From RGIG4608 sp045606265 (GTDB lineage: Bacteria; Bacillota; Clostridia; Oscillospirales; CAG-272): a stretch of DNA of 64,000 bases. The stretch is taken from the NCBI GenBank assembly GCA_045606265.1, contig JAZURO010000165.1, forward strand, positions 6,431 to 70,430, written 5' to 3'. Each line of letters begins with the position of its first letter. The stretch's first letter is position 1. Shown here piece by piece: positions 22,646 to 30,303 of the stretch. The translations under genes were made by a program, and so were the position numbers. The notes below the pieces were generated by a model. That model was given only the letters and a program-made list of their open reading frames with translations, was not told the DNA's origin and did not search any database.

Positions 22646-24145
22646 ATGTACAAGATCAATCCGCTTCTTGAAAGCGACTTCTATAAACAGGTTCATTGGA
22701 ATCAGTATCCAAAGGGAGTAACTAAGGTAGTTAGCTACTTCACTCCCAGAATGAGCCGTTTGGCGAAAATCGGGGAGAACAAGCTTATTATGTTTGGGCT
22801 CCAGTCTTTCATTCAGGAATTTCTTATCGAGGATTTCAATGAGAATTTCTTCTCCAGACCCAAGGACGAGATTATGCAGGAATACAAGCACATTATGGAC
22901 AGCACGCTTGGTGTTGGTTTATATGGAGAGGAAAGAGTTTCTGCGCTTCACGACCTTGGATACCTTCCTCTCGAAATTAAGGCCTTGCCAGAGGGTACAA
23001 GAGTGCCGGTCGGTGTGCCAATGTTTGAAATTAGTAATACACACCCAAAGTTCGCTTGGCTTACCAATGCAATCGAATCAGTTATCAGTTGCGAGATGTG
23101 GCACGCGATGATTTCTGCAAATGTTGGTTATATGTATCGTCGCATTGTAGACAAGTATTACGACCTTAGTTGTGATGATAATATCCCTCGTCGCAGAGCT
23201 CTTGGTGATTTTGCTATGAGAGGTCAGGAGTCGAAGCGTAGTGCTTATAAGTCCTCGGCGGCGTGGCTTCTTTCCTTTGTCAACACCGCCACAGTTCCTG
23301 CAATTGACTTCCTTGAGAGATATTACAACTGTGATTGCTCCAAGGAAGAGGTTGGTTTTGGTGCGGTATCCACTGAGCACTCCGTAATGTGTAGTAACTT
23401 TGCGGTTGACGGCGATGAAATCACTATGATTAAGAGACTTCTCACCGAGGTTTATCCCGACACTTCGTTCAGTATGGTCAGCGATAGCTACGACTACTGG
23501 AATCTCGTTGACAATCTCTTGCCTCAGTGCCACGACGAGATTATGAACCACAACGGTTGTCTTCTCGTTAGAGGTGACTCTGGCGACCCCGTAGAAGTCG
23601 TAACGCAGACCGTATTCCATCTTTGGGAACAGTTCGGCGGAACGGTTAACTCCAAGGGTTATAAGGTTCTTGACCCTCATATCAAGGCGATTTACGGAGA
23701 TAGCATTACTCCTACTCGTGCAGAGCAGATCTACAGTATTCTTGTTGAGAACGGATTTGCGGCAAGTAACGTATCGCTCGGAGTTGGAAGCTTCTCTATG
23801 CAGTGTCTTGAGTCTTTTGAAGAGAACGCACATATTCCTACTTTTAGTCCCTACACGCGAGATACATTCGGTATTGCTATCAAGGCGACCTATGCAGAAG
23901 ACGAAAACGGGAATCCTATCCCGATTTTTAAGAACCCCAAAGAGTCTTCTTTCAAGAAATCTCACAAAGGCTGCATCGTTGTCAAGGAAGAAAACGGAGA
24001 GCTTGTTGCCGAGGACGGTCATACTTATCTCGATACCTGTATGGACGAAGATAATCTGATGGAGTTTGTACTCTGCGATGGTCAGATGGAGAAAACGTAT
24101 TCTCTCAAGGAAATCCGCGACAGACTTTATAACGGCAAGTTTTAA
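22646..24145 (+). CDS. nadV: Nicotinamide phosphoribosyltransferase (NAMPT/NadV)
   Basis: Condenses nicotinamide and PRPP into NMN. 499 residues, family length. Diagnostic segments: ESDFYKQVHWNQYP near the N-terminus, AMRGQESKRSAYKS, VSTEHSVM (active-site His), SDSYDYWN, RGDSGDP (usually RPDSGDP) and IYGDSITPTR, then LGVGSFSMQ. The start is the ATG at 22646 behind TTGGAGGAGTAA; an upstream in-frame ATG lies inside prs. Phage NadV genes rebuild NAD during infection and are part of known anti-NADase strategies. Confidence 0.93.
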   Translation: MYKINPLLESDFYKQVHWNQYPKGVTKVVSYFTPRMSRLAKIGENKLIMFGLQSFIQEFLIEDFNENFFSRPKDEIMQEYKHIMDSTLGVGLYGEERVSALHDLGYLPLEIKALPEGTRVPVGVPMFEISNTHPKFAWLTNAIESVISCEMWHAMISANVGYMYRRIVDKYYDLSCDDNIPRRRALGDFAMRGQESKRSAYKSSAAWLLSFVNTATVPAIDFLERYYNCDCSKEEVGFGAVSTEHSVMCSNFAVDGDEITMIKRLLTEVYPDTSFSMVSDSYDYWNLVDNLLPQCHDEIMNHNGCLLVRGDSGDPVEVVTQTVFHLWEQFGGTVNSKGYKVLDPHIKAIYGDSITPTRAEQIYSILVENGFAASNVSLGVGSFSMQCLESFEENAHIPTFSPYTRDTFGIAIKATYAEDENGNPIPIFKNPKESSFKKSHKGCIVVKEENGELVAEDGHTYLDTCMDEDNLMEFVLCDGQMEKTYSLKEIRDRLYNGKF

Positions 24146-24156
24146 GGAGACTGTTT

Positions 24157-24900
24157 ATGAATGCTAAAGAGAAGATAGATGAAATCATCGGTTGGTTGAC
24201 CGATTACAAAGAAAACACTAATTGTAAGGGCGTAGTCCTCGGCATCAGTGGTGGTAAAGATAGCACGGTTGTCGCTATGCTCGCCAAGAAAGTATGGGGA
24301 GATAACGTGCTCGGAGTTATGATGCCTGACGGAGAGCAGAGAGATATTGCTGATTCTGTAGCAATCTGTAGTGCGCTCAACCTTTGTTGCTCTATGGTCA
24401 ATATCGGAGGGGCAGTCGATTATTTGGTAAAAACAATTAACGCTTCAGTACATTGTGTGGATGTTTCTCAAAAGGCTATCACAAATATCCCGCCTCGTGT
24501 TCGTATGACTACTCTTTACGCCATTGCACAGTCAATGGGGTATAGAGTGATTGGTACGGGAAACGCAAGTGAGGCGTTTATAGGATGGACTACCAAGTGG
24601 GGAGATAGCGCATACGACCTCAACCCTATTTACCACTTAACTTGCACCGAGGTTGTTGAAATTGGCAAGGTTCTTGCAGAAGAGTTTGGGTTAAATACGA
24701 GATACGTAGAAAAATCCCCGTCTGACGGACTCACTGGAAGAACAGATGAAGACAACTTTGGGTTTACTTATGAACAACTCGATAGAGTGATTCAGGGTGA
24801 TCGCAAGGTGGATCAGGCAGTACAAGACAAAATTCGGACGTTGTGGATGTCGAGCAGACATAAGACCAGAATGCCTTATACGATGGAGAGATATGAATGA
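24157..24900 (+). CDS. nadE: NAD synthetase, ammonia-dependent
   Basis: Amidates nicotinic acid adenine dinucleotide to NAD. 247 residues with the ATP-pyrophosphatase loop GISGGKDST (Ser31-Thr37). Further segments are MMPDGEQRDIADS, GTGNASEAFIGW and KSPSDGLTGRTDEDNFGFTYEQLD, the last two hallmarks of NadE. No glutaminase domain is fused. Together with the nicotinamidase it serves the deamidated route, whereas NadV serves the amidated route. The adenylyltransferase step common to both is not encoded here and must come from the host or elsewhere in the genome. Confidence 0.93.
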   Translation: MNAKEKIDEIIGWLTDYKENTNCKGVVLGISGGKDSTVVAMLAKKVWGDNVLGVMMPDGEQRDIADSVAICSALNLCCSMVNIGGAVDYLVKTINASVHCVDVSQKAITNIPPRVRMTTLYAIAQSMGYRVIGTGNASEAFIGWTTKWGDSAYDLNPIYHLTCTEVVEIGKVLAEEFGLNTRYVEKSPSDGLTGRTDEDNFGFTYEQLDRVIQGDRKVDQAVQDKIRTLWMSSRHKTRMPYTMERYE

Positions 24901-25400
24901 AACACGTTAAAGGAAATATTTTTGACTCTGATGCCGATGCTATTTTGCATCAGGTAAATTGTCAGGGCGTAATGGGGAGCGGAGTAGCGAAGCAGGTGAG
25001 AGAAAGATTTCCCACAGTGTTTCGGTATTACAAATCCCTTTGCGATTACGATAAGAAAGTAAGGGTAGATCAAGGATTGACAAAGTCCACTCTGCTCGGA
25101 AGAGCACAGGTGGTATACAAGGAAGACTATCTCGTGGGAGATAAGGATATCGACCCGCAGGTTATTGTTAACTTGTTTGCCCAAGACAAATACGGATATG
25201 ACGGAAATTGTTATACCGACTATGACGCGTTGAGAAAATGCTTGGAGCAGGTAAACAAGCAGTTCGCTGGTAAAAAGATTGCAATTCCGTATCTAATGGC
25301 GTGTCATCGCGGTGGTGGAGACTGGAGTGTTGTCTCCAAAATGATTGAGGAAACTCTATGCGATTGCGATGTAACGCTGTATGAATATTGCGGTGGGTGA
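24897..25400 (+). CDS. Macrodomain protein (ADP-ribose-phosphate or ADP-ribose hydrolase)
   Basis: 167 residues forming a single macrodomain: GNIFDSDADAILHQVNCQGVMGSGVAKQV carries the ADP-ribose-binding Asp/Asn and the GSGVA loop, and a second substrate loop reads IPYLMACHRGGGDW. This type resembles Poa1p/ALC1-like macrodomains that hydrolyse ADP-ribose 1''-phosphate or protein ADP-ribosylation. It overlaps nadE by 4 bases (ATGA), tying ADP-ribose removal to NAD synthesis. It may clear ADP-ribose signals or products of NADase defences, or serve RNA repair. Confidence 0.87.
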   Translation: MKHVKGNIFDSDADAILHQVNCQGVMGSGVAKQVRERFPTVFRYYKSLCDYDKKVRVDQGLTKSTLLGRAQVVYKEDYLVGDKDIDPQVIVNLFAQDKYGYDGNCYTDYDALRKCLEQVNKQFAGKKIAIPYLMACHRGGGDWSVVSKMIEETLCDCDVTLYEYCGG

Positions 25401-25406
25401 GAACTG

Positions 25407-25682
25407 ATGAAGGTATACATCAGCACTCCATCCTATCACCAACATAACGACACAAGATTGTATAAGTTGTGCCGCGGAGATATTATTTCGATGAACAATG
25501 TTGCTACTATGTCTACTTTTGGCAGAAAGATAAAGAAGATACGCGTTGGCGACAAATTAGACACAAACGGTCTTGTACTAATGTGTACTGGTAGGACAAA
25601 ACGAAAATGGTGGCGTCTATGGTTGCCTAAATACATATACGCACAGTTTGAAGTATGGGAATTAAGTAACACAAACGATTAA
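25407..25682 (+). CDS. Hypothetical small basic protein
   Basis: 91 residues, basic, with a beta-rich N-terminus (MKVYISTPSYHQHNDTRLY) and a KRKWWRLWLPKYIYAQFEVWEL C-terminal segment that looks amphipathic or membrane-contacting. It follows the macrodomain by 6 bases and so probably belongs to the NAD operon. No family recognised. Confidence 0.6.
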   Translation: MKVYISTPSYHQHNDTRLYKLCRGDIISMNNVATMSTFGRKIKKIRVGDKLDTNGLVLMCTGRTKRKWWRLWLPKYIYAQFEVWELSNTND

Positions 25683-25694
25683 GGAGACAGAAAT

Positions 25695-26825
25695 ATGAAG
25701 GCGATTAGTCAGGGAGATATTTATGAGATTTATAGCGATTCGATGAATACATACGAGCAACTTCCTGCTCAAGTGTACACCATTCGATTCCATAAAATGA
25801 AAGGGTTTTACCTCGAAAAGACCGCGGATATAGAAATCAAGGAAGACAAGATTTACGGCGTTCACGAAGAGAAAGTTGATAAGGTTTTGCGTTCGTTCGT
25901 AGCGTTTAACCGCAACCTCGGAGTAATTCTCAGCGGAGATAAAGGCATCGGAAAGTCTTTGTTTGCAAAGCTACTTGCCACAAAAGCAGTATCAGATGGA
26001 TATCCAATGATTATCGCAGATACATATTTCCCCGGAATCGCCTCGTATATCGAGAGCATCGAACAGGAATGCATCATTATGTTCGATGAGTTCGATAAGA
26101 CCTTTGGAGATGTTAAAGCAGAAGACGGTATGGCGTCTCCGCAGACAGAGCTACTCACGCTATTTGACGGTATGGCAAGTGGCAAGAAGCTCTTTGTGAT
26201 TACTTGCAACGACCTGCGTAAGCTCAATGAGTTTTTGGTCAATCGTCCCGGAAGATTTCATTATCATTTCAGATTCGAGTATCCTTCCGCCGAGGAAGTA
26301 AGAGAATATCTAAAGGATAAACTCCCAGAGGATAGACACGAAGAAATCCCAGAAGTAGTCGCGTTCTCCAGAAAGGTTCGCCTGAACTATGACTGCCTGA
26401 GAGCGATTGCGTTTGAAATTTCAACTGGATATTCCTTTAAGGACGCCATTGCCGATCTGAACATCATCAATCTCGAAGAAGAAAGATACACTCTTGTTCT
26501 TCAGTTTGAGAATGGTCTTGTCGGTATGCGAAAGAGCATTCGACTTGACTTGTTCGGTGATGGAGAAGACACTTATGCGTGGGTAGAGGATAAGCGCGGA
26601 TACACTTTTGCGAGGGTGGACTTTAATCCCGCTGACGCATTTTACGATACCAAGCTGATGGCGAACGTTATTCCGGGCGACAAAATCACCGTAGTTCCTT
26701 ATGACGATAGAGACTACGACGATGACAAGGAGTTCCAGAACTTGTTGCAATCCGCTAAAACATCCAAAGTCCGTGGCTTGATTATCAAGCGAGAATACGA
26801 CAAGGGTATTCACTACGCCCTATGA
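25695..26825 (+). CDS. AAA ATPase
   Basis: 376 residues. A short N-terminal domain precedes one classical AAA module: Walker A GDKGIGKSLF (about 80-89), Walker B IIMFDEFDKTF, sensor 1 VITCNDL, and arginine-finger region NRPGRFHYHFRF. The lid is around residues 195-260. A C-terminal ~110-residue beta-rich region follows with no recognised fold. The Asn-Arg-Pro-Gly-Arg-Phe block is close to BCS1/CDC48-type AAA proteins. No protease or nuclease domain is fused, so the substrate is unknown; ClpP and the Ntn hydrolase of this genome are possible but unproven partners. Confidence 0.87.
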   Translation: MKAISQGDIYEIYSDSMNTYEQLPAQVYTIRFHKMKGFYLEKTADIEIKEDKIYGVHEEKVDKVLRSFVAFNRNLGVILSGDKGIGKSLFAKLLATKAVSDGYPMIIADTYFPGIASYIESIEQECIIMFDEFDKTFGDVKAEDGMASPQTELLTLFDGMASGKKLFVITCNDLRKLNEFLVNRPGRFHYHFRFEYPSAEEVREYLKDKLPEDRHEEIPEVVAFSRKVRLNYDCLRAIAFEISTGYSFKDAIADLNIINLEEERYTLVLQFENGLVGMRKSIRLDLFGDGEDTYAWVEDKRGYTFARVDFNPADAFYDTKLMANVIPGDKITVVPYDDRDYDDDKEFQNLLQSAKTSKVRGLIIKREYDKGIHYAL

Positions 26826-27238
26826 TTTACAATACCCCAACGCCAAAACAAGTTAAGTACGCTAAGGACATCTCGGAGAGAACTGGCATCCCGTTGCCAG
26901 AACAAACCACATTTAAGGCGTACAGAGATTATATAGCGTCGAACAAAGACGCGCCAGACGCTCCGTCGGTGTCTATCAATCAAGGCACTGGCGAAGCAAA
27001 GGTAACACTTTTCGTAAAGAAGATGCCGACCAATTGTGGCGAGTGCCCGTTTTATCAATGGAACGAGTATGTTGATGACGAACCATCTTGGGGAGACGGA
27101 GTGTCTTATAGTTGCCCATTTGGGTGTAGCCACTTTGGATGTTTGGTTGAACGTCCTAAAGACTGTCCTCTTCAGATTAACACTCGAACATATGACGGAG
27201 ATTACTGTGGTGGATTGGCGTGTCAAGTTGAAGACTAA
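26822..27238 (+). CDS. Cysteine-containing hypothetical protein
   Basis: 138 residues overlapping the ATPase by 4 bases. The N-terminus (TPKQVKYAKDISERTGIPLP) resembles the short DUF3072-like helix motif common in phage proteins. The C-terminus holds several Cys (CGECPFYQW, CPFGCSHFGC, CGGLAC) likely binding zinc or Fe-S. Function is unknown. Confidence 0.67.
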   Translation: MIYNTPTPKQVKYAKDISERTGIPLPEQTTFKAYRDYIASNKDAPDAPSVSINQGTGEAKVTLFVKKMPTNCGECPFYQWNEYVDDEPSWGDGVSYSCPFGCSHFGCLVERPKDCPLQINTRTYDGDYCGGLACQVED

Positions 27239-27273
27239 AAAATAAAAGGAACTTTTGATTGGAGGATTGACGA

Positions 27274-27705
27274 ATGAAGACACAGCTTTCGTTTAATATT
27301 GATTCAACAGAAATCACAGAACAAATCACTGCTGCAATTACTGCTGAAATGAAGCAGGTGGGACGACGTGTTGCAGACCAAGCATTCGCTGATGCGCTGG
27401 AAACAAAAATGAAGGCAATTCTTGATCGTCTCGATGACGACGTAAAGAACAAATGGTATGGCAGCGAAACCAAGAGAATTATCATTGATACAATACGAGA
27501 GACAATCGCCTCTTATTTTACAAACAATAACGAACACGTCGATGGTTTAATCAAAGAAACAAGCGAAAGGTATTGTAGGAAGCTTGCAAAGGAGACCAAC
27601 GATGTGTTGGTTGAACTGTCAAGGAATATCGACAAGAAGATTGATGAACGCGTAAAGGAATACCTTGGAACGGCTGTTCTTAATACTCTTTTCAAAAAAG
27701 AATAG
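27274..27705 (+). CDS. Hypothetical helical protein
   Basis: 143 residues, almost entirely predicted helix with long amphipathic stretches and hydrophobic spacing compatible with a coiled coil. The site TTGGAGGATTGACGA precedes the ATG. No motif indicates function; an oligomeric scaffold or DNA-binding role is possible. Confidence 0.65.
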   Translation: MKTQLSFNIDSTEITEQITAAITAEMKQVGRRVADQAFADALETKMKAILDRLDDDVKNKWYGSETKRIIIDTIRETIASYFTNNNEHVDGLIKETSERYCRKLAKETNDVLVELSRNIDKKIDERVKEYLGTAVLNTLFKKE

Positions 27706-27718
27706 TAGGAGAGTATAA

Positions 27719-28075
27719 ATGGAAAAGTTGTATCCGTGGAAGAAATGTGATTATTACACACCGCATCTTCAGACAATAAAGGAATACATAGGGTGTTTAT
27801 ATAGACTTGAGGGGTGTTGTAGCGGAGGATTGCTACACATCCTTTTAGACGACGACAATATCGACGACGACAGTATTCTTTATTGCCTTGCTGAATGCAT
27901 CAAACATCCTGAGCGCGACGAGTCCAAAATCGGAAAGCTTATTTGCGAGGAATATTTACAATTGTCGATGCAAGAACGACGCTTGCTTCTTCGCTCATAC
28001 ATTATGAGTTTTGATTGTTGCCACCAAGATACAGGCTGCGAGAGCTGCTTCATCAAAAATGGCGAAGAGGAATGA
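27719..28075 (+). CDS. Hypothetical protein
   Basis: 118 residues with a helical core and scattered Cys (CCSGG, SFDCCHQDTGCESC). The last cluster could bind metal. It begins with YPWKKCDYYTPHLQTIKEYIGCLYRLEG. A GGAGAGTATAA site precedes the start. No family recognised. Confidence 0.6.
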   Translation: MEKLYPWKKCDYYTPHLQTIKEYIGCLYRLEGCCSGGLLHILLDDDNIDDDSILYCLAECIKHPERDESKIGKLICEEYLQLSMQERRLLLRSYIMSFDCCHQDTGCESCFIKNGEEE

Positions 28076-28081
28076 GTTAAA

Positions 28082-28336
28082 ATGCAAATAGACAAGCCAA
28101 TATGTAGACATAGCGAATTGAAGCCAGTATGCAAGTGGTTCAGCGACGGCAACTGCACGCTAAATATTACGGATAATACTGCGCCTTGTGAAAAAATAAT
28201 TGTGCACTGTTCTGAATGCAGACACGCAACATTTTACACTTGCAAAAATGATACTTGCTATCAAGGGATAGTCTGTGAGTACAGTTTAGGAATAGGTGAT
28301 GGAAATTTCTACTGTTCCCTTGGAGAGCGAAGGTGA
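28082..28336 (+). CDS. Cysteine-rich small protein
   Basis: 84 residues. The C-terminal half, HCSECRHATFYTC...YCSLGERR, is a pattern often met in phage zinc-binding proteins that end with a DGF/NFYC-x-x-GERR tail. Nine Cys overall suggest two metal sites. Function unknown. Confidence 0.63.
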   Translation: MQIDKPICRHSELKPVCKWFSDGNCTLNITDNTAPCEKIIVHCSECRHATFYTCKNDTCYQGIVCEYSLGIGDGNFYCSLGERR

Positions 28337-28374
28337 AGCAAAACTAAGCGTATATACGAAAAGAGGTGAAAGCG

Positions 28375-28590
28375 ATGAAGCTTGAAGTTCCATATCAAAT
28401 CGGAGATAAAGTTCAGGTCAACGGTAAGACCGAAATGATCCGAGGCATACATATCTACGTTACGCAAAATAGCGAAGTCATTAAGTGGAGATTCCACATT
28501 GGCGGAGGTAAGTTCGTGACGATAGAAAATATTGAATCACAGGAGAGTAAACGCTATGGCAGAAAGAAAAATTACCGTCGTCGTGGTTGA
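28375..28590 (+). CDS. Hypothetical small basic protein
   Basis: 71 residues. Beta-strand pattern (YQIGDKVQVNGKTEMIRGI, WRFHIGGGKFVTIENI) suggests an SH3-like barrel, ending in a basic KRYGRKKNYRRRG tail typical of nucleic acid contact. The ATG at 28375 is chosen behind AAAGAGGTGAAAG; a GTG at 28366 lies within that site. It overlaps the next gene by 35 bases. Confidence 0.6.
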   Translation: MKLEVPYQIGDKVQVNGKTEMIRGIHIYVTQNSEVIKWRFHIGGGKFVTIENIESQESKRYGRKKNYRRRG

Positions 28591-28939
28591 GCCCGACAAG
28601 AAACCGTACGTTGAAGCAATTCCCGCATCTCTAAAAGGGATGCAAAAGAAAGTTGGCGGCTACATACAAGCAATATACCCGTTTGAAGAAGATGTCGCGA
28701 TTATCTGTAATGAAGAGGCGAAGCTTGAAGGGTTACCTCTTAACAGAGCGTTAAGCACGGCAGAGCTTGGAATTTACGACATAATCGCAGGCACATTCTT
28801 TATTGCGAGCTGTCAGGGAGAAAACTTTGGTAGTCTGTCGGACGAGCAACAGACAAGATACAAACAGAAGTTTTTGTTCCCAGAAAAATTCGCAAAGGTG
28901 GACGGCAAAATTGTGGCAGTTAAATATGACAGAATGTGA
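28556..28939 (+). CDS. DUF3846-family protein
   Basis: 127 residues matching DUF3846: VVVVEPDKKPYVEAIPASL, a GGYIQAIYPF strand, the VAIICNEEAKLEGLPLNRAL core and a C-terminal DIIAGTFFIAS, ending with a LSDEQQTRYKQKF helix. The family is common in phages, plasmids and conjugative elements of Bacillota, with no proven role. The start ATG follows CAGGAGAGTAAACGCT. Confidence 0.85.
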   Translation: MAERKITVVVVEPDKKPYVEAIPASLKGMQKKVGGYIQAIYPFEEDVAIICNEEAKLEGLPLNRALSTAELGIYDIIAGTFFIASCQGENFGSLSDEQQTRYKQKFLFPEKFAKVDGKIVAVKYDRM

Positions 28940-28946
28940 GGAGTCT

Positions 28947-29417
28947 ATGTCAACAAGATGTTATATTGCAAAACAGGCAGGAGAAGGTAAGTACAGAACG
29001 ATTTATTGTCACTCCGACGGTTATCCCGAGGGAGTAGGTCAAATACTCCTTACTTATTATGGTTATCCTGAAAAAATTGATCAACTTCTGGATCTCGGAG
29101 ACATTTCAGTTCTCGATAAATGGATTGACCCAGACCCAGAAAAACCACACGGCTTTGGTTATTCCGAAGTTAATGGCAAGTTTGTTGCCAACAGGCAGGA
29201 AGGTGTCACTCTCGCCTATGGACGCGATAGAGGCGATACAGAGACGAGGGCGCAAGTGTATACGCTGAAAGAACTGGACGCAGGCTGTGTCGCTTATGTA
29301 TACATTTATTCCAATGGCGTGTGGAAATATTTTAAGCGTCTTGCAGACGGAATGCAATTCCTTAAAGAAGACTCTAAAGAGGAAGCGGAAGAGGAAGAAC
29401 TCATTCCTATGTTTTGA
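28947..29417 (+). CDS. Conserved phage protein of unknown function
   Basis: 156 residues starting MSTRCYIAKQ. The family features are a GKYRTIYCHSDGYPEGVGQILLTYY block followed by LLDLGDIS and a beta-rich centre, seen in many phage and mobile-element proteins next to DUF3846. The C-terminus is acidic (EEAEEEELIPMF). It starts 7 bases after the DUF3846 gene (GTGAGGAGTCT). Confidence 0.75.
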   Translation: MSTRCYIAKQAGEGKYRTIYCHSDGYPEGVGQILLTYYGYPEKIDQLLDLGDISVLDKWIDPDPEKPHGFGYSEVNGKFVANRQEGVTLAYGRDRGDTETRAQVYTLKELDAGCVAYVYIYSNGVWKYFKRLADGMQFLKEDSKEEAEEEELIPMF

Positions 29418-29452
29418 ACTCCTAATCATCATAACAGAAAGGAGGTAAACAT

Positions 29453-29680
29453 ATGAACAAGGACAGACGCGCTCGACTCAGAGCGGTGAGAAACAAGTTG
29501 AATGATGCTCGTGAAGAAGTAGTTGCAATTCGCGACGAAGAAGACGAGACTCGAGACAATATGCCAGAGAATTTGGCATACTCCGAAAGATACGAACGCT
29601 CGGAAGAATGTAGTGAGGCGATGGATGCAGCAATTGACTCCATCGACGAAGCTATCGGTTCTATCGAGGAGGCTATTTAA
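29453..29680 (+). CDS. Small acidic coiled-coil protein, possible antitoxin or accessory
   Basis: 75 residues. An Arg-rich start (MNKDRRARLRAVRNKL) is followed by a highly charged helix with Glu/Asp and a DAAIDSIDEAIGSIEEAI end that repeats roughly every seven residues. Behind AGAAAGGAGGTAAAC. It ends 20 bases before the MazF-like toxin gene, where an antitoxin would be, but it lacks a recognisable MazE/AbrB or RHH DNA-binding domain. Confidence 0.62.
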   Translation: MNKDRRARLRAVRNKLNDAREEVVAIRDEEDETRDNMPENLAYSERYERSEECSEAMDAAIDSIDEAIGSIEEAI

Positions 29681-29700
29681 CGCTAAGGCGGGAGAAAAAT

Positions 29701-30066
29701 ATGATACATCGTGGAGAAATTTACTTGATCGACTTAAGCAATCAAGTTGGTTCGGAACAAAGCGGTGTACGACCTGCCGTTGTTGTTCAGAACGAAATGG
29801 GCAACATACATTCGCCAACCACGATTGTATGCCCGCTTACATCAAAGCAAAAAAGTATGGCAGCGACCCACGTAAATCTGACGCCGGAAGACGCCGGAGT
29901 AATCAAAGAGAGTACGGTGCTGTGCGAACAGGTTCGTGTCATAGACAAAACACGCATAAAAAGAAAACTTGGGGAGGTCAGAAATTTGGAAAAGCTTGAA
30001 GACATTAACCAGAAGATTCTGGTATCGTTTGGAATAAGGACGGACGTGGTATGTACACAAGACTGA
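29701..30066 (+). CDS. MazF/PemK-family endoribonuclease-like protein
   Basis: MazF enzymes cut mRNA or tRNA at short sequences. 121 residues, standard length. The N-terminal RGEIYLIDLSNQVGSEQSGVRPAVVVQNE contains the conserved Arg and GSEQSGxRPxxV core. TTIVCPLTSK and VLCEQVRVIDKTRI supply the middle strands with the catalytic Thr/Ser and Arg. A short extension ends the protein. In phages such proteins act in genome maintenance or host mRNA shut-off. It overlaps the next gene by 16 bases. Confidence 0.88.
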   Translation: MIHRGEIYLIDLSNQVGSEQSGVRPAVVVQNEMGNIHSPTTIVCPLTSKQKSMAATHVNLTPEDAGVIKESTVLCEQVRVIDKTRIKRKLGEVRNLEKLEDINQKILVSFGIRTDVVCTQD

Positions 30067-30272
30067 CGAAGATTGTAAAAGACCAAGATGGACGCGATTG
30101 CGTCACTTGTGTAAACTTCGGCACCGAAAGGTGCCGCATACATAACGATGTTCCAGATTGTATCCATTGTCCAATGCTCGGTGCGATATTTAACCAATTG
30201 TACGCATTTGAAGATATGATAAGTGGTGAACAGACGGACGATCAAAAGGAAGATAGTGACAAATGTCGCTAA
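30051..30272 (+). CDS. Small cysteine-containing protein
   Basis: 73 residues with CVTCVNFGTERC and CIHCP, a likely C-x2-C/C-x2-C zinc site, then a helix. It starts within the end of the MazF-like gene. Could be a small regulator; no family is recognised. Confidence 0.58.
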   Translation: MYTRLTKIVKDQDGRDCVTCVNFGTERCRIHNDVPDCIHCPMLGAIFNQLYAFEDMISGEQTDDQKEDSDKCR

Positions 30273-30284
30273 AAGTAGTATAAT
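30256..30284 (+). promoter_or_regulatory. Sigma-A-type promoter before recombinase 1
   Basis: GTGACA (30256-30261) and TATAAT (30279-30284) are separated by 17 bases, close to the consensus. The ribosome binding site AGGAGAGGAG and ATG at 30304 follow. It overlaps the end of the preceding gene, indicating that the recombinase can be transcribed independently. Confidence 0.72.
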
Positions 30285-30303
30285 ATAGGAGAGGAGTGAT
30301 AAA

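Noticed and set aside
25695..26825. ClpX or HslU identity for the AAA protein
   Set aside because: It lacks the zinc finger of ClpX and the I-domain and GYVG pore pattern of HslU; only a generic AAA call is justified.
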